This document shows positions 1 to 12,616 of a stretch of 37,586 bases of DNA, piece after piece; within the stretch, counting starts at the first letter, position 1, and the number at the start of each line of letters is the position of its first letter. Under the pieces are notes generated by a model that saw only the letters and a program-made list of their open reading frames with translations, ran no database searches and was not told the DNA's origin. Origin of the DNA: Schoenoplectus triqueter (taxonomy: Eukaryota; Streptophyta; Magnoliopsida; Poales; Cyperaceae); contig CAXKVV010000829.1 of the NCBI GenBank assembly GCA_964058805.1, forward strand, positions 1-37,586. Direction: 5' to 3'. The position numbers and the translations under genes are program-made.

Positions 1-21
1 AATTTGATTTATCCATACCAG

Positions 22-1113
22 GTTTCACTTACTTGATGAATTTGATGATGCCAAGAGAAGTTGTAGAAAACGTTTAGAGGGCCACAACCGCCGTAGAAGG
101 AAACCTCAATCTGATAACTCAAGTGCCAGAGGTCTTTTAGCAAATTACCAAGGTCCTTTTTTTCTTACTTTCTTAATATATTTGCTACTCATGCTCACGC
201 AGACCTTTTTTTCCCTTTTTTTTTTATTATTGACTTGATTTTGAGGATAACTGAATTGTTGACTTTGACTTCTGGGACCATACTAACAGTAAGCCCTGTG
301 CTTTGGTTGGCGTTTAACTCATTTATTTTGGATATAGTTGTGCTCAAATGTAGAGGGTCCTGTTTGAATTGAATTTGGTAGTGCAGCAAAAGGTTCGGTC
401 TTGGTACCAGTATTTTACCATCTGATAAGATGATCTGTGTCTATACAAAGAGCTAAGGGCTTCTGAAATTTGTTGATATGGTCAACCAACCCCAGCAAAA
501 GAGTACACTGCACTGAACATTTTGTGCAGCATTTGCAACTCAACTGAAATCTCACTATTGCAATATGCGGGTACTAATAATGTTTTCTATTACAGGATCT
601 CGGTTTGGCGCATTTCCACCTATTTTCCCATCTATCAGAACTGAATTGAACAACTGGGCTATCAAGCCCGAACCAGTTTCCAATTCTTCTCCCTTCTACC
701 CACCCATCCAGTCCTACGCCAAGCTGAGGCGCCAATTTCCCTTTTTGCATGAAGCCACCTCAGATATTACCTTTACAGGCACCTTCACTTCACTTCCGGT
801 GGACCCTGCATCTGATTGTGCTCTCTCTCTTCTGTCATCTTCAGTCCTTTCATCTCCAGTTGAATCTTCTTCCTCCATTGTCACTACCAGCACATCCACC
901 AACAGAATACCAATGGCACAGCCTCTGTTGTCGGGTTTCCAGTTTGGGGCCTCTAATGGGATAATGGGTGCAGATGGGTTCACAGAAAGAAGGGTTGGTA
1001 CCTTCGCAGTTCCCAGTTTGGGAGGAACTGGAGATATGAATAGCCTTCAGGGTTCATTTCAGCTAGGCACCGGGGAAGGGGCCTCACAGTCGCTTCCTTT
1101 CTTGTGGCAGTAG
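22..1113 (+). CDS. SPL (SQUAMOSA promoter-binding-like) transcription factor, 3' part
   Basis: This is the 3' part of a nuclear SBP-box transcription factor gene whose upstream exons lie before the window. Two exons are visible: 22-152 (acceptor AG at 20-21, donor GT at 153) and 596-1113 (acceptor AG at 594-595, TAG stop). They join in frame through a split Gly codon. The first exon carries the end of the SBP domain: the His of an [10 protein letters not shown] stretch, the Cys of RSCRKR, and the basic KR..RRRRK nuclear-localisation tail. The intron before it falls at the usual position, just ahead of the FH pair. The last exon (about 171 residues) is Ser/Pro-rich, contains ALSLLSS encoded by the miR156 site, and ends SLPFLWQ. 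The SBP tail and the NYQG-S-RF junction resemble the SPL6/SPL13 type, but the exact subgroup is inferred from memory. No frameshift or premature stop is seen. Confidence 0.93.
818..837 (+). promoter_or_regulatory. miR156/157 target site in SPL coding sequence
   Basis: The 20 bases GTGCTCTCTCTCTTCTGTCA are the canonical miR156-complementary element of SPL mRNAs. They are in the frame that encodes ALSLLSS, downstream of the SBP domain as in miR156-regulated SPL genes. The transcript is therefore expected to be repressed by miR156 in juvenile tissue. The site sequence is seen directly; the regulation is inferred from the family. Confidence 0.95.
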
Positions 1114-3678
1114 CAATGCATTTGTTGAACCTGTTCTTACTTTTTCGTTTTGTTATTTTTTTTACTGTTGAGTGCTGTTCTGTCTTGTAGTCTAAAGCTT
1201 AAATGGTTTTCTGGAAGTTACGTGCACTGGTGAAGAACACTTTTCTGTCCTCCTTTTTCTTCCTGTTGGGTTGCATTTGATGTTGGATGGTGATAGTATT
1301 TTGTTGAATCGAAGCCGTAAGGCAGTCTTTAGCACACCAGTGTGAGGCAACTGAATCTGCCATAATATGCTGTTAGATTCACCTAGTTTCTTAAAATGCA
1401 TGATTAATATGAGTGTTGTTGACTTGTGTATTCTTTATTTCCTTGATGGAATGAATGTATCCTTTTGATAGCATTGGTGCGTTGAATTGAGAATATTAGT
1501 ATTTTATCCGTATGTTATTATGATGATGTTTTTTAAAAATATAAAAATTATATTTTCATCTGAAAATAAAAGAAATAAAAATAAAAATAATTTAGTAATC
1601 AATGAAAATTTTAATCATGAATACATAAATAATGTAAAATAAATATAGAATTGAGAGAAAAGTTGATATTTAAAATTTAAATAAAATTAAAATTTATAAT
1701 TGATGACAATTTATGAAAAAAAAAAAGAGAAACAAAGTAGAGCAATTGTATATTTAATTATGTAGTATTTTATGTAACAATTAAAATTGAGAGAAAATTA
1801 TAATTTCAATACGAATGGTTATAGAGATGATAATATTATTTGATGAATAACTTAATTTTATGGTTGATATTAGCTTTAAAAATTTAATAAAAAATCTGAA
1901 CTGTTATATAATCAAAATACTTACCAGTCTAATGAGAAGTAGAGATGGAGAGAGAATAAGAAAACTAATAGCACCGAACACAAGTTTTAAAATGGGACAT
2001 ACATGACGAGCCCAAGGTCCAACATAACTGATTTCGTAAGCAATAGAATAGAAGACTCTTTAGTATTTAACGAACGGCAAACACAAATAGCAATAGACTA
2101 AAGGGGGCCGGGCCCCTTAATTGAGGCCCAAACACTATATAACCTAATTAGAGATTCAATATGTAGTGTAGGCCTATAACTGTAAGCAGCTCAGTTTAGA
2201 AAAACCAGCGAATTGAATATGTTTAGCTCAAGTATATACCCTTCATGAAGTTTAAGAGTCGAGAAAATAAATTTACTCCAAGTGAAGAAACAAACAAAAA
2301 GTTATGAAGAAACCAGGATGCCTCCAGTTGTGGTGAATGGAGAGGATAGAAGCGTGGTCCGAGGATCGGTCCCATGAGAGCTCCAAGGTCCCTACTGCGT
2401 CACCATCAGACAGATCAGAGTTCCTTCACCTACGCGCTTTCATATTTCTGACTAAGCCAGGCTCTGCATTTAATGCTGCACCGCATATTTATTTTATGGT
2501 AATCAATTAATCATGGACTTCTCTTATATTCTTTCTCATTGCATATGCTATTTTTGAATTTTGAAATAGGGCTTTTGGGATTTTGGGGTTTGTTGCTATT
2601 TTTATATATGAAAAAAAATGAGTGGTTTTTTGCTATATCTACATAAAATGAATGTTAAACGGAGGAAATTTGAAAAGTAGGGATTATTTGTGTATGAATT
2701 AACTTATGGAGGAACTTCAGAGAATTAAAAAAAATGCACGTCTCCATCAAGTCTCCTTCCGACACGTTACCCCACTAGCTGGACCCACCGTGTTAAATTC
2801 GTCTACCCACATCTTTACCAATCATATTTGTCCACTTTCCCACTGTTAAGTGTCTCCACCACATCCACCCAATAAATCCTCCAACCGAATAATTGAGCAT
2901 ATTTGTTTACTTCTTTTTTATAACAAAATCCACTCTTCTTACCTTCGAAAAAGAAAAGAAAAATGAAACCAAAGTTTGCACCATAATTGTGAGATATTTA
3001 TGCATGAGGATGGTTAAAAAAAGTCTCCATTTTCGTGCCTCTTTGATGCCTTTATTTTTCTTTAAAAAATATATTAAAACTAAAATATCAAAATAAAATC
3101 ATTAGATTGATGTTTATTATATTATTTTCATGCGTAGAAAAATTTATTCACTTCATCAATTTTATTTTATATGAATCGATAATAAAAAAATCAACATCCA
3201 TGAATTATTCATATTTATGAATTTCTTTGCAATCCTTTGTTGTCATGTCAAATAATGTCAAAATGCTATAATTTTAGCCATTCATAAATTTAAGAAATGT
3301 AGAGAAAATTTAATGATTTTATTTTAACTTCTTTGTTTTAAATTTTAAGTTACTAAAAAAAAGTGAAGGCAAGATAGTTGCACCAAAGTGAAGGCATTTG
3401 AACCTAATTTAGAACATCTTCTCTCGTTTTGAAAAATGATTAATTTCCTCAGAGAGCGTGTTGCAGATGTCTTAACATAATCTTACTATATTAGCGTGGA
3501 TTAACAACAATGTGCATTAATTAATTGTCAACCTCACTTTTGAGGGGAAATAATCTGGAGTGTCATAACATATATAGTTGTAGTCTTGAAAATCTCATCG
3601 CCACATCTCCATCGGTCCGCCAATCACAATCACTCAATATCCATCACTCTACATATCCTCCCCCAGTAACTTAACATA

Positions 3679-3679
<1 letters not shown>
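1114..3679. other. SPL 3' UTR and AT-rich intergenic DNA
   Basis: Roughly 1114-1470 reads like a T-rich 3' UTR of the SPL gene. From about 1500 to 1920 the DNA is extremely AT-rich with no repeat ends I can define. About 2300-2480 and 2730-2890 are more balanced but hold no convincing ORF. The short ORF at 2893-3096 has low-complexity, Lys/Phe-rich coding and is not supported as a gene. Confidence 0.6.

Positions 3680-3746
<67 letters not shown>
3680..3746. repeat. (ATT)n microsatellite
   Basis: An uninterrupted TTA/ATT trinucleotide run of about 22 units lies between the SPL and MADS-box genes. Confidence 0.95.
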
Positions 3747-3747
<1 letters not shown>

Positions 3748-3813
3748 AATTCCCCCTCCAAAAACCTAATTATGCGACCACCGCATAAAGTTTGTTTTAT
3801 TTCAGTACACTAT

Positions 3814-4153
3814 GGGAAGGAATCCTTGAAAATTGTTATCTTGACAATTTTGATAATAAATTTTTAAATAAATATGAAAAATAATTAATGATGATTTAAA
3901 TTTTATGTAATTTCATTATTATTTGCTACTTCATCAAATATCATCAAAATGCTATACACTTTGCAACCGTTTCAATTTAATGGTCTTTGATGGACTATCA
4001 AACGGTAATGAAATCATATAAAATTTGAATCAAAATCAATCTATAAGTAGAAAAATATATTTATAAGATTTTTTATTTTAAATTTTTTTCGCATTTATTC
4101 GAAGATCCGTTGTCAAGATTAACAAGATAACCATTGTCAAGTGATCCCTTCCC
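3814..4153. mobile_element. Mutator-type MITE copy 1, upstream of SEP-like gene
   Basis: This 340-bp element begins GGGAAGGAATCCTTG and ends with CAAGTGATCCCTTCCC, an imperfect terminal inverted repeat that continues inward through AAAATTGTTATCTTG and its complement. The body is a loose foldback, with TGATGGTC / GATGGACTATCAAA on opposite arms. It is clearly the same family as 26978-27320, which carries a 9-bp target duplication. No duplication is visible around this copy, so it is probably older. It lies about 860 bp before the MADS-box start codon. Confidence 0.8.
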
Positions 4154-5009
4154 TTCTTATAATCACCATTTTCAATTGTACACAAAAAATACGTTTAATT
4201 AGCTAGGTAGCAGATTAAGTTAGCGATCATATCGTTTCTTAATTACTAATCATTCACACATAGAATTGCTGTACGTACTGGGGTCTGGGGTTCATTAATA
4301 TCAGCTTATCAGATATGAGATAGAAGTGTGAATTCTAGGAGATATATAATTCTAGAGGATTCCAACCCAACTAGCTAAGTGATAGCCTTAGCCCGACCTT
4401 TCCCCGGTTAACCAGTGGCAATGTGACATTGATATCCGTTCCAGTAATATCAGCATTGCTAGCTTTATCTCAAATGTAATTGTAATTGTAGACGGTTGCA
4501 CACGACTGAAAAGCAAACTTAATTTAATTTTGGGTTTAGTGGGAGCCACTTGTCAATGGTACAACGCTCTTTTATAACATGTCTACGCTGTTCTGCATAG
4601 ACTCATCAACTTTCTGGTACGAGAAAAAGAAGTGATCAGCTTAGGAGTTTTTGGGTTGGACAGGAATGCAGAAACCAGGTACCTGTATGCCCCACATGTC
4701 AAAGAGATATGATCTCTAGACCAGGTTCTTTGTTTTGTGGGGCCCACACTTTTGATGCGCGAGAGAATCTGAAGACTCTGGAGACATTAGGTTAAGCTAG
4801 CTAGTAGTAATCGGGGCAAAAGGGAAAGTGGGTGATGGAGAAATAGAGAGAGAAAAACAGAGACAGAGAGAGGTTGTCCTTTTCTTTATTCTAGGGTTTT
4901 CTCATCGCCATTTACTGAATCATTTTAAAATCTATACAAGATTAAAAGTTGCTTCTGCTCAAGTATCAGTTTTGCACTCTCATTGATAAGGAGAGAGAGA
5001 GGAGAGAAA
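4154..5009 (+). promoter_or_regulatory. Proximal promoter and leader region of SEP-like gene
   Basis: This is the stretch between the MITE and the ATG. The last 170 bases are GA-rich (GAGAGAGAAAAACAGAGACAGAGAG) and look like a 5' leader. The bases GGAGAGAAAATGG form the start context. I do not see a convincing CArG box, and the transcription start cannot be placed. Confidence 0.45.
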
Positions 5010-8000
5010 ATGGGGAGAGGAAGAGTAGAGCTGAAGAGAATAGACAACAAGATTAATCGACAAGTAACCTTTGCAAAAAGGCGCAACGGGTTACTGAAGA
5101 AGGCATATGAGCTCTCTGTCTTGTGTGATGCTGAGGTGGCTCTAATTGTTTTCTCGAGTAGTGGGAAATTATATGAATTCTGTAGCAGCCCAAGGTATAC
5201 ATACTCTTGGTTTTGCCTTGTCCATTTTATTGTGTAAATTCAGTTCTACGTTGCAATAATATATTGACTTAATCTTCTATTTGGCAGATTTGGGTTTAGA
5301 TAAATATCTTTGCTTATAGTTTTATCTTGTTTTTTTGTCTGTCTAAAGATCGATTTAGTTTTCCTTATTTTGGATGATGTTTCAAATCTTAACCATCGAA
5401 AAGTAAGATAATTATTATTAATATTTTCAAATCTTGATAGCCAAGGTACATATTTTCTGTAGGAAAAACAATTTTTGGAGCTTTAATATTTGCTGTTATT
5501 TAAGATTTCTTCGAGTCATTTGTCAAACCCTTAAGCCTACTTCATGTTCATTATTGGAATAGTGAGGAATTAATGTCTACTTGAGAAGATGTCTTATATT
5601 TGTATCTGTTAAAATAAAATTATATAACTGAGTGATAGATATTCACAAGTACAACAGAAAATTTACTTGAAGTTTCGTACTTGTTCTTTACTGCAATTAA
5701 GCTAATCTAACTTTCGTGATTTACACACTTATAATTTGTCAGACTAGTTTTGAACATTTTTTTTTATTAAAGATGGGAGTCTAAACCACCCATCTTTTTA
5801 GTTGAACTTTTGATATAAGTTCTGGTGACTTGTGTCTCCAAGATTTCTTTGTTTCGACCTAGTTATGCGAGTTGCCATTAGTATGGTTGAGTACCAATTA
5901 ATCCTGGTTCTTTGTTTTTGAAATAACATACTATAACTAAACATCTTTTTGAGTAGGTACATTAGTAAAAATAAAATAATTTAATATTCTTTCATCTCTC
6001 AATATATTTCAAACAAAGGAGCTTACTAGATTTTATATATAGTAAAGATATCGTGAATTTAAACTTACGGAAGTCTTTTATGAGTTTAACTCAAAAAATA
6101 TATCAATCGTCTTTAAATTTTAATTTATCATACTCATTAAATTATTTATATGAAAATCTTATAGGATATAAAAAAAATTGAACTGTTTTGAGTTTTTTAA
6201 GTTATGATTTTTAATTTTTGAAAATCAATACTAAAAATAATAATAATATGTTCAATACTTGAACATCATTTTAAATAATTAAAAATATTGACTTAAAATC
6301 TCAAAACACTTCAATTTTTTGCATCCCACAAAATTTTATATAAAGAATTTAATGAGAATGATAAATTAAAATTTAGAGATGATTTAATATACTTTTTAAG
6401 TTAAACTCACAATATTTTTACTCTTTCTTTCTCTATATATATATTTACATGAAAAGAGTAGACATACGAGAATTCTCATAGAGGTTTCCTTTTATACTTC
6501 CAACAAGAAATACTCTGCCATTTTCCTTTGCATTGCTACAAAAATGAATTAAGTAGAGGAAGAAAATTAGTTAAACTTTTCTCTTAAGCTTCCGAAGAAG
6601 AGACTTTTCCTTCTTTTAGAAGGATATTCTTTTGCTTAGGATTTGGGAGACTAATTTTTGGTGTAACTATTTCACAGCTCTCCGTTTTGAAATTACCAGC
6701 TATGAACTAATGAACTTTGTTTTCGATTACTTTGTATCCATTGTCTTTCTCTGTTTTAGTTTTCTTAGTATTCGCATGCATGGTTAGAGTTGATTCCTAT
6801 TTTTTTTGACTAAACTACTTTGCCCTTTCTTTTAGTGTAAATCATCCCATGTTTTTAATTTAGGTCTTAGTTCTTAGGGTTCTTCAGTGCATTTCTCTAT
6901 TTACTTTGTTGTTGCTTTTCTGAGAATATTCTTTCATGCATGTCTGGTTGTTTCAACAATTTTCTTCGTTTTTCTATAACTACTAATTCTGTGAAACTTT
7001 CAATATATATTTGGGCTTGCTGATGAAAATTTTAATCATAGCAACAGAAATATCCTGTTGAAACATCAAATTAATGAGCAATTTCTATTAAGTGGGTTAA
7101 GTCACAAATTAGGGTTTTATTTTGGAGTGCTAGCTAGGTACAATATCTCTATATAAGTTCCTTTTAGAGGATAACAAGTTAACAAAATTAAGGTCCATCG
7201 ATCGCTTTTAGAATGAAATGAAAGTGGGTGGCAAGGTCACTTTTATTATTAAAAAACAAAATTAATGTTCTCTAGAGAGCTATTTCCATGAACTCAATTG
7301 GAAATTGCATAAGTTCATCATGTGCACTTATAATAATTAAGATCATCAATGTTTGAACTTGATTTCATCGCTAATAGTGCTTCTTGCCTTAAAAGTCTGG
7401 GTTTTCTCGCACATAGAGTGTTTAGTCCTGCTTATCAATGCATTTTCTAAAATATGTTTTTTCTTGGCCTAAACATATATCTTTAACTGGGAGTATTTAG
7501 TTTATAATGCTCATAATTTTTATGACATTTTTTTGCTTCATGTATAGTACTGGAACCATTAGCACCTTTTTTTTAACATACCAAAGCTGTTTACTGTTGA
7601 AACTAGAAACAATTGTAACAACTATGAAGAAAATTTCACAAAAAAAGCAATGATGACAAAAAAATTAAGTATAAATAGTAGTATACAGAAATAATCAAGA
7701 ACTACTGTAAAAGCATCTACGAAGAACAATAAGGCTGGCATCAGAAATGCACGTACATAGGAATTTACATAGGCTATTAAAGGCAGTACATGATAAGAGC
7801 AATTTGCAAAAGAAAAACAAAAATAGTTTCCTTTGGATTAAAAGAATATTGTAATAAATCTGTTCTGGCTAGGAAATATTTCTGGACAACATACCAACTT
7901 GCCTGTTTGTAACAACTTCAATCAACCTCTACTTAAAAGAGTATTTCAAATATCAATATGCATATCTTATACATACATTACTCACATGCATTTAGTCTCT

Positions 8001-11000
8001 TTAAAAGTCGGTATATATACATTGCAAAAACATCTGCATTTAAAATCTGAGAAGGCATGCCATATAATTTCCAAATAGCACTAGAATGTTATTAGCTAAT
8101 GATCAATCTATGCAGAGTTGCAGACAATAGCATAACTTGAAAATTTTATCCATCACTTAATATATTAAAAAAAGTGTCAAAATTGACGGCTAATAAGACA
8201 TTGTGAACAAGCAAGCAATGTCACATGACACTTAATGCATCATTTTTATCTGAACTGATCTCATTCACATGCTTTTTGTTTCAGCATTGATTTTCAGAAA
8301 CAACTAATTAATATGTGCAGTAGTACATTTGTATGTTGAAATACTACATCATATTCTCCATGGTTTCATTCCCTTTTTCTCATTTGGGAACGGTTATCCT
8401 TCTCTATGGAAGTAAACAGAATACTATTTTATAGTAGAAGAAAAAACACATTGGTAAAATCTGTTGCTTTTAATTATCAACATCTTCCAAATTTTCTATT
8501 TTTATATTAATTTCATTTCAAATAAAAATAGATTGAGTAAATTCCATGATATAATTCTCATTAGAAAACTAAATCTAGTTTGAATACTTGCACCAATTAA
8601 GATTTTTGTGTTATGGATGATAATAGTACTAACCTTTTACTTAGGCTAACTATAATATAGACATGATCATAGTCCTGGATACCCAAAGAATTTAAGATTT
8701 GAGCGATGTGGGAAAAGATAATGAACTAGTGTGTGATTTCTACCTAATTAGAAAAGATTTGGAGGTGATTCATGGTAAAATTAACTTGTCTTAGATGTGA
8801 TATAAAAATGACAGAACATGTGACAGAAGGTAAATTTTCAATCCATCATAACCTCACACATCCATGCACAAGAAACTAAAAATTTGGATAAGCAATCTGC
8901 TTTTGTTAAATGCGGATCCCATCCGCTTTTATTCAGTGCGAAGCAAAAGATTGCCCTAGCATTTTCAATAAAAATAGATAAACAAATAGGGTATACTTAA
9001 TAATATAACAAATATCAAATTCAGAACTAGCACAGTATCATTACGTACTAGCCATAGAGGATATTATATGCTTGTTTGACTTTTCATTCTCTCTGGTTTG
9101 TAACTGCTATGTATTGAAATAAACTGTTGCTTTTTGGCTTATCCTTCCAGAGAACTGGACAAGAAGAATAATATCTGGGATGTACAATCAACTGTCTGCT
9201 TTGCCTTTTTTGCTCCCCCCTCTCTCACACACACACACACACTGTAACTTTGTCCTCTGTAGACATGAATGACATTCTTTACTCAAAAAAAAAAGATCTT
9301 CACACTAGGTCTTCAGAGATCTAAAAAATTCATGTCAGTTAGTAGTCAGGTTGGAAATGTCATGTCAGTTAGTAGTCATAACCTTAACCTAGTACGCACA
9401 AATGCCAGTATAAATTTTAGAGACAATATCTTTCCCTGTGATCATTCATGGCAGTATAGTTGTACTCTCAGTTCCTGTCCAGTATCATGGTTTATAAAAA
9501 ATTTAATCAGATAAATTCTTCCAAATATTGTGGATAATCAATTATTTAAATATTATCTCTTGGTTTTTAATAAAATATGAAAGAGCTTATTATGACAAAA
9601 TTGAACATATTAATATATGAAATTTCAATTTTAAAAATTTTAGATGAAGCCGGGCTCGAATAATTCTAGAGAAGCTGTACACAATAATGCATATTAGACT
9701 GCTAGTACTAGTTATTTATCATATCAAATTATCTTACAGAGGCAGAGTCTCTGTTTAAACTGTAATCAATTATCCCTTCTTCTAAGAATATGTGATGCTG
9801 CGTTCATCAGAAAGAACTTGTCTCTACTCCCTATTATGTATGTGTGTTTCCTATGTATAATTTCAGTCAACTAAAATGTTAACTATATTGGATTCCATGT
9901 TTTTTAGAATAAAAAAGATAAGTGCTTGTGTGTGTTGGTGTGCTATCCATATTTGTTTTATGTTTACCCTAGCATTGCAAACATTTTTGTTTCGACAAAT
10001 AATCATTTGATGAATGTATATATTCATTGATTTCTTTGTTCTTTACACTTTGTAGCATGGTAAAGACGCTTGAGAAATACCTGCAGAAGTCCAGTTACAG
10101 TGCACCTGATCAAACTGTAGTAAGAAAGCAAGAGGATGAGGTAAATATTAAAGAGAGAAACATATGGAAGTGCAACATTGAACTACTTTCTTTTAAATTG
10201 TGTTTCTTTTGAGTTTAGTTATGCTGTTATTTGGGTGATCCAATCATTCCCACGTGGATCTGAATCTCTAGTGATTGAGTTTTAATTATACACGTGAAGA
10301 TTATAAAACGTCATCAATTAGCTTTGGAAATCGGAATATTTTGGAGAAATATAGTTTCGAGATAGGGGGCATACTTCATCCAAAAGGAATTTGAAGATTC
10401 TTTTTTACTATTTGCTTTGAATGGTTGAATCCATTAATAATGGATTAAATTAATTCTTGACAACCATTACAGATGATTTCTAAGTTGGAAACTTCAAATT
10501 TGAAAAGCAATTTATATACTTTTATGTACATCATATATACGCACATGAAATGAAGATATAGATTTCACTGTTTATCCAATTAATTTTCAAAGAGCAATTA
10601 AAGAACAATTAATAACACTTGATCAAATTCAAAATGACAGGTATGTTTCATGAAAATTTTATACCGGCAGCATCTAATGTTATGAACATGTATTTACTAC
10701 CTCATGATTTGATAAATTGAGATCAATGTTGTTTATTAGTTGAGGTTTGTCAATGGTAGGTGTACAATAACTTGTGAATTATTGGCTGGAAAACACAGTT
10801 TAATCTATTGTTAAATGATGTTCTTAACTTTCAGTTGGTCCAAAGGAGCCGTAATGAATTCACACACCTCAAAAAACGTGTTGATGCCTTGCAAAGATTT
10901 CAAAGGTTTGGAAATAATTCTATCTCAGTATATATGGATTTCCCAATATAAAGGACAGATGACCACACAAACACACACATTGCACACACATCCAGAATAG

Positions 11001-12616
11001 AAGCATCATATATTTCGAATGTAAGCTATAAATAATTTCAGTATTATGCCTGACTAATCTATTCACTAAATCCAAATTTAGGAATTTACTTGGGGAAGAT
11101 TTGATTGACCTAGATGTCGATCAACTTCATGTCCTTGAGGAGCAACTTGATAATTCTCTCAAGCAAATTAGATCTACCAGGGTAATTCATGTTTAACATT
11201 ATCAATAATGTCACATGAGTACAGGGATCTTGATTTTGAACTTGAATTTTTTTGGTTTTAATGATATAAAACTCCCATGCAGACAGAACAAATGGTGAAT
11301 GATCATCATAATCTTCAGGAGAGGGTAAAACACTTAAATCAGAAATTAAGCTCATTTTCTTTTCAATTTTTCAAGTTTGCAAATCATGTTCACCCCTTAT
11401 AACCTTCCATTTGTTGCAGGAAAGAAGATTATTTTCAGACAACAGAGAACTCAAGAGAAGGGTAAGCACCAATTATGTTCAAATACCAGCTAAAATGTCC
11501 ATAAATTGAAAGAAAATTAAAAATATGAAGTATCATAATCTAACTTCTACTCATTAACCAAATTTTGTTGGTATATAACATATAAAATATTTATTCCATT
11601 CAAAAATAAAAGGTAGAAAAAACAAAATTTGAACACCTTGACTAGTGAGTGATTAAGCACAAATTGTAGACAAATATATCAATCTGGTATGTGGTTTATG
11701 TTATTTTGTATATATTTACAAAAAACTGAAGGTGACGTTAGTTTGAAAGAAGTTCTTGCTTGCGGAGATGACACATAAATTATAATAATTAAGGAAAGAA
11801 TTCCCATCAGTAATGAAAAATCTGCATCCAAAATATCACCCATTATTTAGTGACTGTGGATTACAGGTAACGTGCTTTGCATGACCAGAAAAACTGTGCA
11901 GGAAATTATATTATACATATATATATAGTGCATACTAAGATTTAGCATGTATTACAACAGACAACTGCATAATTTATGTGTGTGTCACACTGTGTCTAGA
12001 CATGCTGCTCTAATTGTTTGGTACCGTATCAAATGTTGCAGCTGGATGAATTGAATCCGATGGGAGGCTGGGAGCATGCAGCTGCCAGTGCCAACTTACT
12101 TGGATATGGCCATCCAGACCAGCTATCAAGTCCACATGGGAAGGCTTTCTTCCAGCCCCTCGACTGCGAGCCCACTCTACAAATCGGGTAAGTAAAGAAA
12201 CATATATACCGAAATCAAAGCATGCACTATGCATAATTAAATGAAATATCTCATAAGAAAGGATTGGGGAACCAAAGTCTCACTCATGACCCTACAACAC
12301 TATATATTGTTGTATATATGCTTGTATCGTGTTTCTTTACATGATGAAAATAACGAGTTTTTATTATTCTGAAACACCAATTTTTGCAGTTGAGTGTCAA
12401 AAGTATACTACCAAGATATCATTTTGGTGAAGAAAAAAGAACAGTGATAATTTTCAGCTTAAATTTTGCTAATTCATGTCCTTCTTTCGTTTTGTTCTCC
12501 TTTCCTCTTTTTTTTCTTTCTTTTTTTTTATTAAAAAAATTAGGTTTCATCCAGACCAGATGGCTGGAACCAGTATGACTGCATACATGCCAGCGGCAGC
12601 AACTTGGCTTCCATGA
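5010..12616 (+). CDS. SEPALLATA-type MIKC MADS-box transcription factor
   Basis: This gene encodes a nuclear floral-organ identity factor of the E class. SEP proteins bridge other MADS-domain proteins in tetramers on CArG boxes. Eight exons are read from consensus splice sites: 5010-5194, 10056-10140, 10835-10905, 11082-11181, 11283-11324, 11420-11461, 12042-12187 and 12544-12616. They join without a frame break to 247 residues. Exon sizes 185, 100, 42 and 42 match the usual SEP pattern. The MADS domain (1-60) starts [20 protein letters not shown], followed by an I region with SMVKTLEKY and a K domain with LLGEDL and [12 protein letters not shown]. The C domain has the SEP I motif [14 protein letters not shown] (about 211-224) and ends WLP. 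Oddities are an inserted Leu in KYLQK, a longer exon 3 (71 rather than 62 nt), and unusual K3 residues ([18 protein letters not shown]). The FCSS plus DCEPTLQIG combination argues against AGL6 or AP1. The choice between the SEP3 and SEP1/2/4 clades is open. Confidence 0.95.
6042..6421. mobile_element. Foldback MITE in intron 1 of SEP-like gene
   Basis: A 380-bp degraded copy of the foldback family found at 18670-19471. The ends are GTAAAGATATCGTGAA and CACAATATTTTTAC, against family ends GTGGAGATACCGTGA and its complement. Arms are nearly self-complementary: TTTAATTTATCATACTCATT on the left, AATGAGAATGATAAATTAAA on the right. Flanks are (TA)n-like on both sides. Confidence 0.85.
9226..9242. 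repeat. (CA)n microsatellite in SEP intron 1
   Basis: A short CACACA run within the 4.86-kb first intron. A second, imperfect CA-rich stretch is at about 10965-10992 in intron 3. Confidence 0.85.

Noticed and set aside
714..983. Minus-strand and +2-frame ORFs over the SPL last exon
   Set aside because: They are shadows of the SPL coding frame, whose splice junction, miR156 motif and homologous residues are clear.
3085..3330. Possible inverted repeat with AAAATAAAATCATTA ends
   Set aside because: Only the outer 15 or so bases pair. The interior is low-complexity AT-rich DNA and no target duplication is visible.
12010..12234. Minus-strand ORF of 74 codons over SEP exon 7
   Set aside because: It overlaps the SEP I motif exon in antisense and has no recognisable domain.
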